Assembly (NCBI GenBank): GCA_029859085.1
Contig: JAOUDU010000070.1
Span: 1-9,091 of the forward strand
DNA from: Gammaproteobacteria bacterium
Lineage (GTDB): Bacteria > Pseudomonadota > Gammaproteobacteria > Pseudomonadales > Halieaceae
Direction: 5' to 3'
Length of the DNA stretch: 9,091 nt
The position numbers and the translations under genes were made by a program. The notes beneath the pieces are model-generated. The model saw only the letters and a program-made list of their open reading frames with translations. It searched no databases and was not told the DNA's origin. Shown here one piece after another: positions 1 to 7,189 of the stretch (its first letter is position 1; each line of letters starts with the position of its first letter).

Positions 1-497
1 TCGGCGACGATAGGCCCAAGCTCGGCGAGGTAGCCGCGAATTGCGATGCCATAGCGTTCGAGCAGGTACTTCTTGGCTATGGCCCCCGCCGCCACCCGCA
101 TGGCTGTCTCGCGCGCGCTGGAGCGACCGCCGCCGCGATAATCGCGAAACCCGTACTTCTGGTTATAGGTGTAATCGGCGTGGGCCGGGCGGAAGGTGTC
201 CTTGATATTGGAATAGTCCTTGGACCGCTGGTCGGTGTTCTCGATCAGCAGGCCGATAGGCGTCCCGGTGGTAATACCCTCGAAAACGCCCGAGAGAATC
301 CGCACTTCGTCGTCTTCACGGCGCTGGGTGGTGAAGCGCGACGTGCCGGGCTTGCGCCGGTCGAGGTCCCGCTGCAGGTCGCTCGCGGCCAGTGCGAGGC
401 CGGGAGGACAGCCGTCGACAATACATCCCAGGGCCGGGCCGTGGCTTTCGCCAAAGCTCGTTACCGTGAACAGTTTTCCTATCGTGTTGCCCGCCAT
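1..497 (-). CDS. aroC: Chorismate synthase, N-terminal part (runs off the left edge)
   Basis: The gene encodes chorismate synthase, the last shikimate-pathway enzyme. It converts 5-enolpyruvylshikimate-3-phosphate to chorismate in the cytoplasm using reduced FMN. The first 165 residues are visible; family members are usually about 360 residues, so less than half is present. Recognisable family motifs are the N-terminus [10 protein letters not shown], the signature GESHGPALG (residues 16-24) followed by DGCPPG, the [13 protein letters not shown] stretch (about 47-59), [11 protein letters not shown] (106-116) and [10 protein letters not shown] (122-131), which line the FMN/substrate site in this family. 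The ATG at 497-495 is chosen because the protein begins exactly as the E. coli enzyme does and has a GGGAG-type ribosome site four bases upstream. It lies 41 bp downstream of prmB on the same strand, the prmB-aroC order known from other gammaproteobacteria, and is probably co-transcribed with it. The reading frame is intact. Confidence 0.97.
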   Translation of the reverse strand, partial: MAGNTIGKLFTVTSFGESHGPALGCIVDGCPPGLALAASDLQRDLDRRKPGTSRFTTQRREDDEVRILSGVFEGITTGTPIGLLIENTDQRSKDYSNIKDTFRPAHADYTYNQKYGFRDYRGGGRSSARETAMRVAAGAIAKKYLLERYGIAIRGYLAELGPIVA

Positions 498-538
498 GTC
501 GCTCCCACCCTTACCAGAGGCCAGATATTATAAGGATT

Positions 539-1438
539 TCAGGACAGGCTTGCGCCGTATTCCTGCAACTCTTTGGCCGTCAGGGCGAACACGCCGAGAC
601 CGCCGTGCTCGAACTCCAGCCAGGTAAACGGTACCCGCGGGTAGGCTTCCTCCAGCGCCTCCCAGCTGTTGCCAACCTCCACTACCAGCAGGCCGCTGTC
701 GACCAGGAAGCGGCTGGCATCCCGCAGGATCCGCCGGGTCAGCTCCAGTCCGTCAGGGCCGGAACCCAGCGCCAGTTCGGGCTCGTGGTGAAACTCGGCG
801 GGCAGCTCCGCAAGGTCCCGTGCATCCACGTAGGGCGGATTGCTCAGGATCAGGTCATAACGCTGATCCTCCAGCGCGGCGAATATATCCGACTGGATAA
901 TCCTTACCCTGTCTTCCAGCCCCAGGGCGTGTGCATTCTCCCTGGCCAGCTCCAGCGCGGCGGGATCTATATCGACCAGGTCAACCTGGATATCCGGAAA
1001 GTAATAGGCCACCGCAAGGCCGATGCAGCCGCCGCCGCAGCACAAATCGAGTATGCGCCGCGGTTCAGGGCCGACGTACCAGGGCTCGAAATCATTGCAG
1101 ATAAGCTCAGCTATCGGTGAGCGCGGAATAATCGCCCGCTCGTCACACTTGAACTCCAGCCCGGCAAACCAGGCCTTGCCCAGCAGGTAAGGCAGCGGCG
1201 TATGCCGGTCTATGCGCGCGCGCAACAGTGCCTGCAGCCGGTCCAGTGCCGCCGGTTCAAGCGGGTGCGGCAGCACTCCGTCATCGGAATCCAGCGGCAG
1301 GTCGGCGACAGACAGCACCAGCTGCACCGCTTCGTCCCATGCGTTGTCAGTGCCGTGCCCGAAAAAAACGTCGCTGCCCGCCAGCGCGTCGCTGCAGTAC
1401 TGCAGGGCTTCACCCACCGTGTGCGGGATCGCTGCCAT
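539..1438 (-). CDS. prmB: Ribosomal protein L3 N5-glutamine methyltransferase PrmB
   Basis: This cytoplasmic SAM-dependent methyltransferase modifies a glutamine side chain of ribosomal protein L3 (uL3) and supports ribosome assembly. The product is 299 residues, close to the roughly 310 of E. coli PrmB. An N-terminal helical substrate-recognition region (about 1-95) precedes a Rossmann methyltransferase domain with SAM motif ILDLCCGGGCIGLA (129-142), the acidic strand end VDLVDIDP (152-159), and the catalytic NPPY tetrapeptide (200-203) that holds the glutamine amide. The IIPRSPIAELI stretch (103-113) is the PrmB form; the release-factor enzyme PrmC normally has an RPDTE-type sequence there. 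The ATG at 1438 is chosen because a strong TAAAGGAG site lies 9 bases upstream. An in-frame start at 1546 would add 36 residues unlike the family. It is divergent from folE and upstream of aroC. Confidence 0.95.
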   Translation of the reverse strand: MAAIPHTVGEALQYCSDALAGSDVFFGHGTDNAWDEAVQLVLSVADLPLDSDDGVLPHPLEPAALDRLQALLRARIDRHTPLPYLLGKAWFAGLEFKCDERAIIPRSPIAELICNDFEPWYVGPEPRRILDLCCGGGCIGLAVAYYFPDIQVDLVDIDPAALELARENAHALGLEDRVRIIQSDIFAALEDQRYDLILSNPPYVDARDLAELPAEFHHEPELALGSGPDGLELTRRILRDASRFLVDSGLLVVEVGNSWEALEEAYPRVPFTWLEFEHGGLGVFALTAKELQEYGASLS

Positions 1439-1447
1439 AATAATCTG

Positions 1448-1455
1448 CTCCTTTA
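1448..1455 (-). promoter_or_regulatory. Ribosome binding site that fixes the prmB start
   Basis: On the minus strand this reads TAAAGGAG, followed by a 9-base spacer and then ATG at 1438. It is a near-perfect Shine-Dalgarno match. It settles the prmB start in favour of the 299-residue form over the longer open frame that begins at 1546. Confidence 0.85.
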
Positions 1456-1464
1456 CAGCGAGCC

Positions 1465-1496
1465 ATTGTAACCGATGCCCGCACTTACCGGGGCAA
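1465..1496 (-). promoter_or_regulatory. Weak candidate promoter for prmB-aroC
   Basis: On the minus strand a good -10-like hexamer TACAAT (1470-1465) stands about 27 bases upstream of the prmB start codon. The best -35-like match is TTGCCC (1496-1491), but the 20-bp spacer is too long for a standard sigma-70 promoter. The -10 element may be real with a poor or activator-assisted -35. The location, just upstream of the Shine-Dalgarno, is appropriate. Confidence 0.3.
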
Positions 1497-1525
1497 TTGC
1501 CACTGCCGGGCGGGGTTGCTACTAT
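1497..1525 (+). promoter_or_regulatory. Predicted sigma-70 promoter of folE
   Basis: A -35 hexamer TTGCCA (1497-1502, five of six matches to TTGACA) is separated by exactly 17 bp from a -10 hexamer TACTAT (1520-1525). The -10 is preceded by TG one base upstream (1517-1518), an extended -10 feature. Transcription would begin near 1532, giving a leader of about 55 bases before the folE ATG. It is the best promoter-like match I find in the 148-bp prmB/folE divergent region. This is a pattern match only. Confidence 0.55.
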
Positions 1526-1586
1526 TTCCGCCCCCGCTATCTCCACAGGCGGCTCGTCCGATCATTGCAGCTAAGGAGTACGGCCG

Positions 1587-2135
1587 ATGGAACAGCACTG
1601 GGCAAGAATCATTGAGGCTGTAGGCGAGGACCTGGGCAGACCCGGCCTGGCCGACACACCAAAGCGGGCCGCAAAGGCTTTCGAGTTCCTCACCCGGGGC
1701 TATGGACAGTCCGTCGACGAGGTAGTCAACAACGCCCTGTTTCCATCGGACTCCAGTGAGATGATCCTGGTCCAGGACGTGGAAATGTACTCGCTGTGCG
1801 AACACCATTTGCTGCCCTTTATCGGCAAGTGCCACGTGGCCTATATCCCCACCGGGAAAGTACTGGGCCTGTCCAAGGTGGCCAGAATCGTCGACCTCTA
1901 CGCGCGGCGCCTGCAGATCCAGGAGGCTCTCACCACGCAGATTGCCGAGACCATCATGAAGGTGACCAACGCCGAGGGGGTCGGCGTGATAATCGAGGCC
2001 CAGCATATGTGCATGATGATGCGCGGGGTGGAGAAGCAGAACTCGGTAATGAAAACCTCGGCGATGCTGGGCTGCTTCCGCAACGAACAGAAAACCCGGG
2101 AAGAGTTTCTCTCCCTGCTGCAGATGAAGCGCTAG
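1587..2135 (+). CDS. folE: GTP cyclohydrolase I (type IA)
   Basis: This enzyme converts GTP to 7,8-dihydroneopterin triphosphate, the first step of tetrahydrofolate synthesis and the source of other pterins; it also feeds queuosine-type deazapurine synthesis. It is a cytoplasmic, zinc-dependent homodecamer in the family. The 182-residue product has an N-terminal helical segment with the [10 protein letters not shown] motif (23-32), then the core with [10 protein letters not shown] (69-78) and QHMCMMMRG (139-147). Cys71, His74 and Cys142 match the three zinc ligands of the E. coli enzyme; His73 and His140 match its catalytic histidines. Retention of all three ligands marks the zinc-dependent type IA, not the metal-promiscuous FolE2 (type IB). 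The protein is shorter than the 222-residue E. coli form because its N-terminus is shorter. TAAGGAG at 1572-1578, 8 bases before the ATG, supports the start. Its stop codon overlaps that of the convergent DUF4892-like gene. Confidence 0.97.
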   Translation: MEQHWARIIEAVGEDLGRPGLADTPKRAAKAFEFLTRGYGQSVDEVVNNALFPSDSSEMILVQDVEMYSLCEHHLLPFIGKCHVAYIPTGKVLGLSKVARIVDLYARRLQIQEALTTQIAETIMKVTNAEGVGVIIEAQHMCMMMRGVEKQNSVMKTSAMLGCFRNEQKTREEFLSLLQMKR

Positions 2136-2677
2136 TGTACCTCAAGCACCTCCGCGTGCAGGTACTGCCGGTCGGCGGTGCGTGCGGAAGCGTACACGAG
2201 CAGTAAGTTCCGGGGCTCTGCGCCAATGGAGTAAACCCGGTAGCGCTGCAGGGCCTCCTGGCCATAGAGCACCGACTTGTGGAAAACCCGGTTGGCCCAC
2301 TGCACCCCCTGCCCGCAGTCGCGGCCATCACAGGAAAACAGCAATTGCGCCCCGTCCAGGCTTGCAACCTGGGCCAGCAGCTCCTCCATGACCTCGATCG
2401 AGGTAAAACCATCGACGATCTGCCAGCTGTAGCTCGTCAGCGTCCCGTTGAAACGTTCGCTGTGCTTGAACTTCCAGGCGCCGCCGATCTTTTGCATCGC
2501 ACCCAGGCCGATCTCGTAGTCGAGCTCTTCCCCCTTGTCGAGGCTGATGGTCTGGGCGTGGGGATAGTCATTCAATTGCGCCAGCAAATCCAGCGGCGTG
2601 GCCGCCCGCAGCGGGGCACAGGCGAGCAGCAATAGCAGCGCCACGGCTGAAGTTGTATTTTTGCGACTGCTTTTCAT
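2132..2677 (-). CDS. Secreted DUF4892-like protein of unknown function
   Basis: The 181-residue product has a typical export signal: a basic n-region (MKSSRK) and a hydrophobic stretch [10 protein letters not shown] (11-20). Signal peptidase I could cut after LRA (near residue 25). The LLAC ending at Cys20 could alternatively act as a weak lipobox. The mature part carries the SCDGRDCG segment with Cys116 and Cys121, plausibly disulfide-bonded in the periplasm, then WANRVF (127-132) and [10 protein letters not shown] (137-146). I associate these with the DUF4892 family, which has no established function; some members carry an added C-terminal OmpA-like domain, absent here. The start could be the GTG at 2680 or the ATG at 2677. 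The ATG is preferred, with GGAAACAGGG just upstream, although the ribosome site is weak. The gene is last in the gpsA unit and probably coupled to the hydrolase gene about 16 bp upstream. Its stop overlaps that of convergent folE. Confidence 0.78.
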   Translation of the reverse strand: MKSSRKNTTSAVALLLLLACAPLRAATPLDLLAQLNDYPHAQTISLDKGEELDYEIGLGAMQKIGGAWKFKHSERFNGTLTSYSWQIVDGFTSIEVMEELLAQVASLDGAQLLFSCDGRDCGQGVQWANRVFHKSVLYGQEALQRYRVYSIGAEPRNLLLVYASARTADRQYLHAEVLEVH

Positions 2678-2693
2678 CACCCTGTTTCCGGCC

Positions 2694-3548
2694 TCATTCC
2701 TGCAAAAAAGCGCTGATACGCTGCGCCACGATAGCAGCAGCGGGCTCCATATGAAAATGGTGACCTCCGGTCACTTCCTCGACCTCAAGCCGGCTGATGA
2801 ACTGGAGGGCGCGGGCCGCCACCTCCGGGCGTGCGCCAAAACCCTGGCGCGCCAGCAGCAACAGGGTCGGCATGGTGAGGGCCCCCAGCACGGCCCGGAT
2901 ATGGCCCTCGCTCATTTTCACTGCCGAAGCGCCCCGCAGGCGCAGGTCGGTGGTCCAGGTATAGCCTCCCTCGCAGGGGCGCAGGTTGCGCTCCACCAGC
3001 AACCTGGCAAGTGCCGCCGGCGGTGAAGTGCCGGTGCGACTCTCCACCGCCGCCTCGGCACTGGTATAGACACGGTTCCGACGCTGCTGCCAATGGCGCT
3101 TCTCGTCGAGGAACTTGCGGAGCTGGCGTGGGAACTGCTCTTCGCCCACCGGCGGAGGAGCAACGCCATCAAGCAATACCAGGTGCTCGACCCGCTCCGG
3201 TACGACACTGGCCAGCAAACTGGAAATAATAGCGCCGCGGGAGTGGCCCATGAGGGAAAAACGCTCCCAGCCCAGGGCATCGAGCACGCCGAGCAGTTCC
3301 GGCAGGTCATCCCAGATCTGGTAGCTGGCATCCCTGGAGCGATGTGAACTGCGGCCGTGACCGGTGAGATCCACGGCGACCACGTGATATTGCGTGAGCA
3401 GGGGCGCGAGGATGCTGAAGCTGGCGGCGTTGTCGAGCCAGCCGTGAATGGCCAGGAGCCCGGGAGCCCCGGGCTCACCCCAGGCCAGGCCGGCCAGGCG
3501 CAGGCCGTTGACCTCCCAGTCCAGTTCGCGCGGCGCAGCAGCAGTCAT
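2694..3548 (-). CDS. Alpha/beta hydrolase, SERHL/haloalkane-dehalogenase-like fold
   Basis: The 284-residue product is a cytoplasmic alpha/beta-hydrolase-fold enzyme of unknown substrate, with no signal peptide. The oxyanion-hole region is IHGWLDNAASF (34-44), the strand/turn VVAVDLTGHGRSSH (56-69) is characteristic of the fold, and the nucleophile elbow is GHSRG (101-105) with Ser103. The base is in the GGHHFHME segment (261-268). The loop after the strand MPTLLLL (226-232) reads ARQGFGARPE and has no aspartate at the usual acid position. Asp127 in LVLLDG, 24 residues after the nucleophile, is a likely substitute. The ATG at 3548 is chosen because it overlaps the SixA stop as ATGA, a coupling arrangement, and because the protein then begins like family members. 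The open frame continues upstream to 3950, but that part lies over sixA in another frame. An esterase or similar role is possible; nothing here names the substrate. Confidence 0.92.
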   Translation of the reverse strand: MTAAAPRELDWEVNGLRLAGLAWGEPGAPGLLAIHGWLDNAASFSILAPLLTQYHVVAVDLTGHGRSSHRSRDASYQIWDDLPELLGVLDALGWERFSLMGHSRGAIISSLLASVVPERVEHLVLLDGVAPPPVGEEQFPRQLRKFLDEKRHWQQRRNRVYTSAEAAVESRTGTSPPAALARLLVERNLRPCEGGYTWTTDLRLRGASAVKMSEGHIRAVLGALTMPTLLLLARQGFGARPEVAARALQFISRLEVEEVTGGHHFHMEPAAAIVAQRISAFLQE

Positions 3549-4048
3549 GTGCCGACCTCGTATTCGGGGGCCACCGCCCAGAAATGCAGCGTGCCGCAAG
3601 CGGGCGCCAGCACCTCCAGCGCGAGGGTGGCAAAGCCGCCGGGAGGCAGGCCGGGCACCTGGTTGCCTGCGCCCAGGAAGTGATCCACGAGCTGCGACAC
3701 CAGTGGCTGGTGCGATACCAGTACTACATGGACAGGAGCCGGGGCTGAGGCTTCCATCCCAACCAGCGCCGCTTCCACCGCCTGTGCCGTGGCACCGGGG
3801 CGCAGCGCGGCAAGCTCCTGTATCGCGGCGTGGGTGAAGGCGGAGGCGATCACTCTGGCGGTCTGGGCGGTGCGCACCCAGGGGCTGAACAGAACCTGGT
3901 CGGGCGGGGGCAAACCCCGCGCCGCCAGCGCCGCATGGAACTGGTGACAACCGAAGCCCACATCGTCAAAGCCCTTGTCCGTCAGTTCCCGCCGCCGATC
4001 TGTGGCAGCGCGCCCCGCCTCACCATGTCGCCAGATTGTCAGAAGCAT
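3545..4048 (-). CDS. sixA: SixA-type phosphohistidine phosphatase
   Basis: This is a small histidine-phosphatase-superfamily protein of 167 residues; E. coli SixA has 161. SixA removes phosphate from phosphohistidine, and in E. coli it acts on the nitrogen-related phosphotransferase protein NPr and was first reported for ArcB. The catalytic RHGEA motif is at residues 7-11 with His8, the same number as the E. coli nucleophile. SPWVRTAQTA (55-64) holds the arginine that binds phosphate, and VSHQPLVSQLV (111-121) holds the second catalytic histidine, His113, matching the SHLPLV stretch of E. coli SixA. No signal peptide or extra domain is seen. The ATG lies 3 bp downstream of the gpsA stop, and the TGA overlaps the start of the hydrolase gene, so it is an internal operon gene. 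The ribosome site before it is weak, consistent with translation coupled to gpsA. The true substrate here is inferred only. Confidence 0.9.
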   Translation of the reverse strand: MLLTIWRHGEAGRAATDRRRELTDKGFDDVGFGCHQFHAALAARGLPPPDQVLFSPWVRTAQTARVIASAFTHAAIQELAALRPGATAQAVEAALVGMEASAPAPVHVVLVSHQPLVSQLVDHFLGAGNQVPGLPPGGFATLALEVLAPACGTLHFWAVAPEYEVGT

Positions 4049-4051
4049 GAG

Positions 4052-5071
4052 TTATCGAACCGTGACAAATTCCACATCCTGTGCCTGCTCGGTGTGCATC
4101 ATATCATCGAACACATCCGCCACCGGGCGGTGCTCATAGAGAATGGCGTACAGGCCTTTCACCAGCGGCATGTGCACCTGGCGCCGGTCCGCTTCCGCCT
4201 TCAGCAGGCCGAGGGTATTAATGCCTTCCGCCACCTGGTCCATCGCCGCGAGAATATCGTCGAGGGGCTGGCCTCGCCCCAGGGCCAGGCCCACCCGGTA
4301 GTTGCGTGACAGTGGGGAGGAGCAGGTGACAAACAGGTCCCCTACACCCGCCAGCCCGAGGAAAGTCATCGGGTTGGCACCCATATGAACCGCGAAGCGC
4401 GACATTTCCGCGAGTGAGCGCGTGAGCAGCATCCCCACGGTATTTTCGCCGAATTCGAGCGCGGCACCAACACCGGCGAGGATGGCGTAGACATTCTTGA
4501 GCGCGCCCCCGAGTTCGACGCCGTACATGTCACCGGAGCTGTATATCAGGAAGGATTCATTGTGCAGCAGGTCGTGAATCCTGGCGTTGATTTCGGGGCT
4601 GTCACTGGCAATCACCGAACCGGTGATATGCCCCTCGGCAATCTCCCGGGCCAGGTTGGGACCGCTCAATACGCCTCTTGGATTGGCGGGCATCTCCTCC
4701 AGCAGGATCTCGCTCATCAGGCGGAAGCCGCCGGGCTCTATGCCCTTGGTCAGGCTGATCACCAGGGTCTCAGCCGGCACATGGACGGCGAGCTCCCGCA
4801 CCACCGCCCGGAAGGAACTGCTGGGCACGGCGACAAATATGACATCAACACCACTGACCGCACGTGCCAGGGAAGCGGTGGCCTCGAGCTTGTCGTGCAA
4901 AAGATAGCCAGGCAGGTATTCGCTGTTCTGCCGCTCGCCGTTGATGGCACTGGCCCGCTCTTCATTGCGCAACCAAAGTCGCACCCGGTTGTCATTACAG
5001 GCGATGATATTTGCTATGACGGTACCGAAACTGCCACCGCCGAGTACGGCGACAGTACAGGAGTCGGGCAT
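4052..5071 (-). CDS. gpsA: NAD(P)+-dependent sn-glycerol-3-phosphate dehydrogenase
   Basis: The enzyme reduces dihydroxyacetone phosphate to sn-glycerol-3-phosphate, the backbone for membrane phospholipids, in the cytoplasm. At 339 residues it matches the length of the E. coli protein. An N-terminal Rossmann domain begins VAVLGGGSFGT (7-17), the dinucleotide-binding glycine motif, followed by LWLRNEE (32-38). SLTKGIE (106-112) contains Lys109 and SGPNLAREIA (136-145) follows. The C-terminal catalytic domain has GGALKNVYAI (188-197) with the catalytic lysine Lys192, GLAGVGDLFVTC (239-250) and SRNYRVG (255-261). The GGGSFG form resembles Pseudomonas-type GpsA. The ATG at 5071 is supported by AAGGAA (5084-5079) seven bases upstream; another ATG farther upstream is out of frame. 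It is first in a four-gene minus-strand unit with the SixA-type, hydrolase and DUF4892-like genes, insulated from htpG by a terminator. Confidence 0.97.
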   Translation of the reverse strand: MPDSCTVAVLGGGSFGTVIANIIACNDNRVRLWLRNEERASAINGERQNSEYLPGYLLHDKLEATASLARAVSGVDVIFVAVPSSSFRAVVRELAVHVPAETLVISLTKGIEPGGFRLMSEILLEEMPANPRGVLSGPNLAREIAEGHITGSVIASDSPEINARIHDLLHNESFLIYSSGDMYGVELGGALKNVYAILAGVGAALEFGENTVGMLLTRSLAEMSRFAVHMGANPMTFLGLAGVGDLFVTCSSPLSRNYRVGLALGRGQPLDDILAAMDQVAEGINTLGLLKAEADRRQVHMPLVKGLYAILYEHRPVADVFDDMMHTEQAQDVEFVTVR

Positions 5072-5091
5072 GTCTGGATTCCTTCATAATT

Positions 5092-5119
5092 ATTTTAATG
5101 CGGGACGGGATCAGTCTAA
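5092..5119 (-). promoter_or_regulatory. Candidate promoter of the gpsA operon
   Basis: On the minus strand TTAGAC (5119-5114) and TAAAAT (5097-5092) are spaced by 16 bp. They sit between the htpG terminator and the gpsA start. Predicted transcription would start around 5085, leaving a very short leader that begins at or just before the ribosome site, so the exact hexamers are uncertain. The AT-rich stretch at 5086-5099 is the only promoter-like segment available here. Confidence 0.4.
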
Positions 5120-5120
5120 C

Positions 5121-5149
5121 AAAAAAAGCGGGCTGTGAAGCCCGCTTTT
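5121..5149 (-). terminator. Rho-independent terminator of htpG
   Basis: A perfect 11-bp inverted repeat, AAAAGCGGGCT (5124-5134) and AGCCCGCTTTT (5139-5149), encloses a 4-base loop (5135-5138). Read on the minus strand, the hairpin has a GC-rich core and ends in a run of seven T residues (complement of 5121-5127). It lies 35 bases after the htpG stop codon and is well placed to end the htpG transcript before gpsA. On the plus strand it ends in only four T residues and there is no plus-strand gene upstream, so its use in that direction is doubtful. Confidence 0.92.
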
Positions 5150-5184
5150 CGACGTTGCCGTTCCAGCGCAATTTACATCGGGCG

Positions 5185-7107
5185 TCAGCTTGCGGCCATC
5201 TGCAGCAACAGCTTGTTGAGACGCGCCACATAGGCGGCGGGGTCGTCCAGCTGCCCGCCCTCGGCCAGGTTAGCCTGGTCGAACAGGATGTGGCCCAGGT
5301 CGGCAAAGCGATCCTCATCCGCCTCCTGGTCCAGCATCTTCACCAGCGGGTGCGCCGGGTTGATCTCCAGGATTGGCTTGCTCTCGGGTACCGGCTGGCC
5401 CGCCGCTTCCATGATGCGGCGCATCTGCGCTCCCATGTCGTAATCCCCCACTACCAGGCAGGCCGGGGAATCCGTGAGGCGACTGGTGGCGCGGACCTCG
5501 GCCACTTCGTTTTCCAGGGCCTTGCCGAGTCGCTCCACCAGCGCCTCCGACTCCTTCGCCAGCTTCTCCTGCTCAGCCTTTTCCTCGTCCGTGCTGGCGG
5601 CGAGGTCCAGTGCGCCCCGGGCGACATCCTGGAAGTGCTTGCCGTCGAACTCCTGCAGGTGGTTCATCAGCCAGTCGTCGACCCGGTCGGACAGCAGCAG
5701 TACCTCGATACCCTTCTTGCGGAATACCTCCAGGTGAGGGCTGTGTTTCGCCGTCTTGAAATTCTCGGCCACCACGTAGTAGATCTTGTCCTGCTTCTCC
5801 TGCATGCGGGACACGTAGTCCTCGAGGGACTGGTCCTGGGTTTCAGCGTCGGTATGGGTAGTGCTGAAGCGCAGCAGCTTCGCGATTTTTTCCTTGTTGG
5901 CGAAATCCTCCGCCGGGCCCTCCTTCAGGACCTGGCCGAATTCCTTCCAGAATGTCGCGTAGTCGCCGCCCTTGCCCTTGGCCAGCTTGGCCAGCATCTC
6001 CAGCACGCGCTTGGTGAGCGCGCTGCGCATCGACTCCACCGCGGGGTCCTGTTGCAGGATTTCCCGCGACACGTTCAGGGAAAGGTCGTTGGAGTCCACC
6101 ACGCCTTTGACAAAGCGCAGGTACATGGGCAGGAACTGCTCGGCCTCGTCCATGATAAAGGTGCGCTGCACATATAACTTCAGGCCACGGGTACTCTCGC
6201 GATTCCACAGGTCGAAGGGCGCTTTCTTCGGCAGGTAGAGCAGGCTGGTGTACTCGAGCTTGCCCTCCACCTTGTTGTGGGACCAGGTCAGGGGCTCCTG
6301 GAAATCATGGGAGACGTGTTTGTAGAATTCCCTGTATTCCTCTTCACTGACCTCGGTACGGGGGCGCGTCCACAGGGCGGTGGCCGCGTTGACTGCCTCG
6401 TACTCAACCGGTGCGTCCACGGCGGGCTTCTCGCCCTCCTTTTCCGGGGCCGGGGGCTTCGCCATCATCACCGGCACCGATATGTGGTCCGAGTACTTCT
6501 TGATAACGCTGCGGACCCGCCAGTCGTCGGCGAATTCCTGGCAGTCTTTTTTCAGGTACAGGGTGATGCTGGTTCCGCGGGTTTCTTTGGGTTTCGACTC
6601 GATACTGAATTCGGCCTCCCCGTGGGACTCCCACAGAACGCCCTGGTCCGCGGCCTCCCCCGCCTTGCGGGTATGCACCTCCACCCGCTCCGCGACGATA
6701 AAGGCGGAATAGAAACCGACGCCGAACTGGCCGATCAGCTGCGAGTCCTTTTTCTGGTCGCCGGTCAGGTTCTCCAGGAAGGCGGCCGTGCCGGACTTGG
6801 CGATAGTGCCGAGGTTCTCGATGACCTCCTGGCGGTTCATGCCGATGCCGTTGTCGCTGATGGTGATGGTGTGCAGCTTCTTGCTTTTGGCCAGGTCAAC
6901 CTGGATATGGAGCTCCCCGCCTCCTTCGAGCAGGCCGGGGTCGGCGAGGGCTGCAAAGCGCAGTTTGTCGATGGCGTCGCTGGCGTTGGAGATCAGCTCC
7001 CGCAGGAAAATTTCCTTGTTGCTGTACAGGGAGTGGATCATCAGGTGAAGCAGCTGCTTGGCTTCAGTCTGGAAACCCAGGGTTTCCTTGGCTACGTCTG
7101 CGGTCAT
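5185..7107 (-). CDS. htpG: Molecular chaperone HtpG (bacterial Hsp90)
   Basis: HtpG is the cytosolic bacterial Hsp90, an ATP-driven homodimer that remodels client proteins with the DnaK system. The 640-residue product contains the N-terminal ATPase domain with ELISNASDA (37-45), DNGIGM (85-90) and [11 protein letters not shown] (126-136), the GHKL nucleotide-binding motifs, so Glu37, Asn41 and Asp85 are present. The middle domain includes [14 protein letters not shown] and [12 protein letters not shown], which holds the conserved client/ATP-contacting arginine, and a C-terminal dimerisation domain follows. The length is slightly above the 624 of E. coli, partly from a proline/lysine/glutamate-rich insert in the middle domain. 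The ATG at 7107 is preferred over the in-frame ATG at 7122: it has GAGGA at 7116-7112 and gives an N-terminus ([15 protein letters not shown]) equal in length to Pseudomonas HtpG. A sigma-32 promoter lies upstream and a strong terminator downstream, so it is probably a single-gene heat-shock unit. Confidence 0.98.
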   Translation of the reverse strand: MTADVAKETLGFQTEAKQLLHLMIHSLYSNKEIFLRELISNASDAIDKLRFAALADPGLLEGGGELHIQVDLAKSKKLHTITISDNGIGMNRQEVIENLGTIAKSGTAAFLENLTGDQKKDSQLIGQFGVGFYSAFIVAERVEVHTRKAGEAADQGVLWESHGEAEFSIESKPKETRGTSITLYLKKDCQEFADDWRVRSVIKKYSDHISVPVMMAKPPAPEKEGEKPAVDAPVEYEAVNAATALWTRPRTEVSEEEYREFYKHVSHDFQEPLTWSHNKVEGKLEYTSLLYLPKKAPFDLWNRESTRGLKLYVQRTFIMDEAEQFLPMYLRFVKGVVDSNDLSLNVSREILQQDPAVESMRSALTKRVLEMLAKLAKGKGGDYATFWKEFGQVLKEGPAEDFANKEKIAKLLRFSTTHTDAETQDQSLEDYVSRMQEKQDKIYYVVAENFKTAKHSPHLEVFRKKGIEVLLLSDRVDDWLMNHLQEFDGKHFQDVARGALDLAASTDEEKAEQEKLAKESEALVERLGKALENEVAEVRATSRLTDSPACLVVGDYDMGAQMRRIMEAAGQPVPESKPILEINPAHPLVKMLDQEADEDRFADLGHILFDQANLAEGGQLDDPAAYVARLNKLLLQMAAS

Positions 7108-7111
7108 GGTG

Positions 7112-7116
7112 TCCTC
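7112..7116 (-). promoter_or_regulatory. Ribosome binding site that favours the inner htpG start
   Basis: GAGGA on the minus strand stands four bases before the ATG at 7107. The alternative ATG at 7122 has no purine-rich site in front of it, and starting there would place this element inside the coding region. The spacer is a little short, so the element is moderate in quality. The match in N-terminal length to other HtpG proteins supports the same choice. Confidence 0.6.
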
Positions 7117-7159
7117 ATGCATTGTCAGATTAGTCCAGATTGTTTGACCAACAGGTGCC

Positions 7160-7189
7160 TAAATGGGGCCTCATGCATACCATTTCAAG
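7160..7189 (-). promoter_or_regulatory. Sigma-32 (RpoH) heat-shock promoter of htpG
   Basis: On the minus strand the sequence reads CTTGAA (7189-7184, continuing as CTTGAAA), a 15-bp spacer, then CCCCATTTA (7168-7160). The E. coli sigma-32 consensus is CTTGAA, 13-17 bp, then CCCCATnT; the match is complete at both boxes. Transcription would begin near 7153, giving a leader of about 46 bases before the htpG ATG at 7107. htpG is a classical RpoH regulon gene, so sequence and context agree. Confidence 0.9.

Noticed and set aside
1439..1546. A longer prmB start adding 36 residues
   Set aside because: The strong TAAAGGAG at 1455-1448 precedes the inner ATG. The extra residues do not resemble PrmB and would cover the folE promoter region.
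3549..3950. A possible 134-residue N-terminal extension of the alpha/beta hydrolase, giving a 418-residue protein
   Set aside because: It overlaps sixA in a different frame, and sixA has full catalytic motifs. The ATGA overlap at 3545-3548 marks the real hydrolase start, and the extension is Ala/Gly/Arg/Pro-rich shadow sequence.
5098..6177. A 359-codon open frame on the plus strand opposite the 3' half of htpG
   Set aside because: It is a shadow of htpG, which is certain from its motifs. The translation is rich in Leu, Val, Gln and His without recognisable motifs, as expected for the complement of a high-GC gene.
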